A stretch of 6,401 bases of DNA, taken from contig JAHDEQ010000227.1 in the NCBI GenBank assembly GCA_020628755.1, forward strand, positions 1 through 6,401. The letters are read 5' to 3'. The DNA is from Saprospiraceae bacterium. Lineage in GTDB: Bacteria > Bacteroidota > Bacteroidia > Chitinophagales > Saprospiraceae. The position numbers and the translations under genes were made by a program. The notes beneath the pieces are model-generated. The model did no database searches. It was not told where the DNA came from and was given only the letters and a program-made list of their open reading frames with translations. This document shows, one piece after another, positions 5,389 through 6,401 of this stretch. How positions within the stretch are numbered: position 1 is the stretch's first letter; each line of letters opens with the position of its first letter.

Positions 5389-5799
5389 TTACAATTCATT
5401 AATATTGATGACAACGCTGTAGTTGTCAAAAGAAGAAATTACTCCTTCTGGATAGGGTTTGACCTCTTTTAATTCGATTAAAAAATCACCAAATTCGGCC
5501 GTCAACATTGAGTCTCGATTGATTGAATTTTCGGTTATCAAGTCAATACTCCCGACAATATCAATTTCGGTAATGTTCATTCTTACCCAAGCTCGGCCTT
5601 CCCAAACACAATCAATTGTGCTTGGGCAACGAGAATCTTCGACAACTTCGACAAAACTGATTTCAAGATTTCCATTATCAAAAGTGGCAGATTCTTGAAA
5701 ATTGATTTCGTAATCTTCTCCTATTTCAATACCTCCATTGTCTTGATTACAAGCCAGTATAGAAATGAAAAAAATGATTAGAAAGAGGTGATTTTTCAT
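5389..5799 (-). CDS. Small lipoprotein with EDSRCP...CVW.G motif, function unknown
   Basis: This is a 136-aa lipoprotein. The signal peptide MKNHLFLIIFFISI ends in the lipobox ILAC (Cys17), followed by NQDNGG, nearly the same start as the 185-aa lipoprotein downstream. The mature region has a distinctive core at 50-73: VEVVEDSRCPSTIDCVWEGR then AWVRM. Cys58 and Cys64 may pair. The end, with IELKEVKPYPEG at 108-119 and NYSVVININE at 126-135, is beta-rich and fits one small beta-sandwich. This D-S-R-C-P...C-x-W pattern recurs in uncharacterised Bacteroidota lipoproteins; I know of no proven role. The ATG at 5799 begins the signal peptide. The gene lies 48 nt after the LVIVD gene, with a hairpin repeat in that gap, and 11 nt before the beta-barrel gene. 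Confidence 0.85.
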   Translation of the reverse strand: MKNHLFLIIFFISILACNQDNGGIEIGEDYEINFQESATFDNGNLEISFVEVVEDSRCPSTIDCVWEGRAWVRMNITEIDIVGSIDLITENSINRDSMLTAEFGDFLIELKEVKPYPEGVISSFDNYSVVININEL

Positions 5800-5819
5800 G
5801 TATTTATGATTTTTATTCT

Positions 5820-5844
5820 AGTGCAAACTTCAGTTTGCACCACT
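5820..5844. repeat. Shortened copy of the AGTGGTGCAAACT palindromic repeat
   Basis: GTGCAAACT (5821-5829) and AGTTTGCAC (5832-5840) form a nine-base inverted repeat around TC. The right side continues to CACCACT as in the 31-bp palindrome at 4499-4529. The left side lacks three bases of the full arm (AGTGC instead of AGTGGTGC). On the minus strand it starts 4 nt after the TAG of the LVIVD gene and ends 21 nt before the lipoprotein ATG. It could act as an intercistronic hairpin. The bases that follow are A-rich rather than U-rich, so it is not a clear intrinsic terminator. Confidence 0.75.
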
Positions 5845-5847
5845 GAA

Positions 5848-6401
5848 CTATGGTCTAGTGACAGGAATACGACTTAGCTCTTGGAGGTTGCCGTTATCGC
5901 TTGTATCAAACTGATACAAACCATCTTTTCCTATAACAAAAGCTACGTCTTTGTTGGGCAATGCGATGACATCGTAGGCATCAAAATTTCGGACATGATC
6001 CAAACGATTATTATCGATTTCTTCTACATCTTCAATATCAAAAACTTTTAGACCAAAACTCCCTTCACACAAGTATAATACGTCGTCTTTGATGGACAAA
6101 CCATGCGGATTGTCCATTGGATAGGTTTTGACCAATTCAGGATTTTCCAAATTTGTAATATCAATGACATCCATTTGATTGTTAAAGCCTTCGCAAAAAG
6201 TGCCATCCCGCAAAGTCACATAAGCATAGTCTCCTTTGACATAGACGGGATCGCAAGCACGAGCGTGTTGAAATTCTGAAATATAGGTTGGATTGATTGG
6301 GTTGCTATTGTCGTAAATAAACATTCCTGCTTCTGAACCTATGAATAATTTATCGCCATGTGGGAAAAGGGTTTCGATTCCCCAACTCACTCCTACGGTG
6401 T
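5848..6401 (-). CDS. LVIVD repeat-type beta-propeller protein, 3' part only
   Basis: The frame is open to the window edge, so 183 C-terminal residues are visible and the true start lies outside. A GTG at 6390 is an internal Val codon (…TVGVSWGIETLF), not the start. Repeating blades are visible: KLFIGSEAGMFIYDNSNP, then YAYVTLRDGTF with MDVIDITNLENPELVKTYPM, then LYLCEGSFGLKVFDIEDVEE, then VAFVIGKDGLYQFDTSD. Each blade has a hydrophobic strand followed by G(L/M)xx(F/Y)D and D-I-(T/S)-N-P-like turns, as in LVIVD (PF08309) proteins. These are usually exported or lipoprotein beta-propellers in Bacteroidota. Two cysteines in CDPVYVKGDYAYVTLRDG and TFCEG may pair outside the cytoplasm. The function is unknown; a structural or ligand-binding surface role is likely. 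It is the first of the co-directional genes here. Confidence 0.85.
   Translation of the reverse strand, partial: TVGVSWGIETLFPHGDKLFIGSEAGMFIYDNSNPINPTYISEFQHARACDPVYVKGDYAYVTLRDGTFCEGFNNQMDVIDITNLENPELVKTYPMDNPHGLSIKDDVLYLCEGSFGLKVFDIEDVEEIDNNRLDHVRNFDAYDVIALPNKDVAFVIGKDGLYQFDTSDNGNLQELSRIPVTRP

Noticed and set aside
5820..5844. Intrinsic terminator after the LVIVD gene
   Set aside because: A hairpin is present, but the bases after it on the minus strand are A-rich, without a U-tract.
4499..5844. CRISPR array or composite transposon bounded by the two palindromic copies
   Set aside because: There are only two copies 1.3 kb apart with ordinary genes between them, no regular spacers, no transposase and no target duplications seen.

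Overview
The window reads as part of a Bacteroidota chromosome, most likely from the Saprospiria/Saprospiraceae side of the phylum (the class is inference). The DNA is AT-rich. Start codons lack Shine-Dalgarno sequences and often have A-rich leaders. One upstream region carries a good match to the Bacteroidota promoter (TTTG, 19 bases, TAACTTTA). There are several short-signal lipoproteins whose cysteine is followed by N-Q-D. Two outer-membrane beta-barrel proteins end in an aromatic residue. No rRNA, tRNA, CRISPR array, insertion sequence or integrase was seen.

All seven genes lie on the minus strand and so read from right to left. In transcription order they are: the 3' part of an LVIVD-type beta-propeller protein (5848-6401, cut by the window edge); a 136-aa lipoprotein with a D-S-R-C-P motif (5389-5799); a 249-aa beta-barrel protein (4628-5377); a 185-aa acidic lipoprotein (3928-4485); an ECF sigma factor with a TTG start (3350-3919); a 450-aa protein with a cytoplasmic N-terminus, one inner-membrane helix, a long disordered linker and a C-terminal outer-membrane barrel (1954-3306); and an oligopeptide-type ABC substrate-binding lipoprotein (174-1796), which seems to have its own promoter.

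The most interesting unit is lipoprotein - sigma factor - dual-membrane protein (1954-4485). The last of these has the layout described for dual membrane-spanning anti-sigma factors (the Dma family of Bacteroides thetaiotaomicron): one polypeptide that could carry a signal from the outer membrane across the periplasm to a sigma factor in the cytoplasm. The lipoprotein stop codon is 8 nt from the sigma start, so it may be an extra part of the same circuit.

The gaps between genes hold short dispersed repeats. Three intergenic sites share the end AGTGGTGC: a perfect 31-bp palindrome at 4499-4529, a shortened hairpin at 5820-5844, and a diverged or interrupted relative at 69-120. A different CAGAGA-type repeat fills the gap between the sigma and anti-sigma-like genes. 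Beside the 31-bp palindrome a 52-codon open frame (4510-4668) has a protein-like composition and may be a small gene or a gene remnant.
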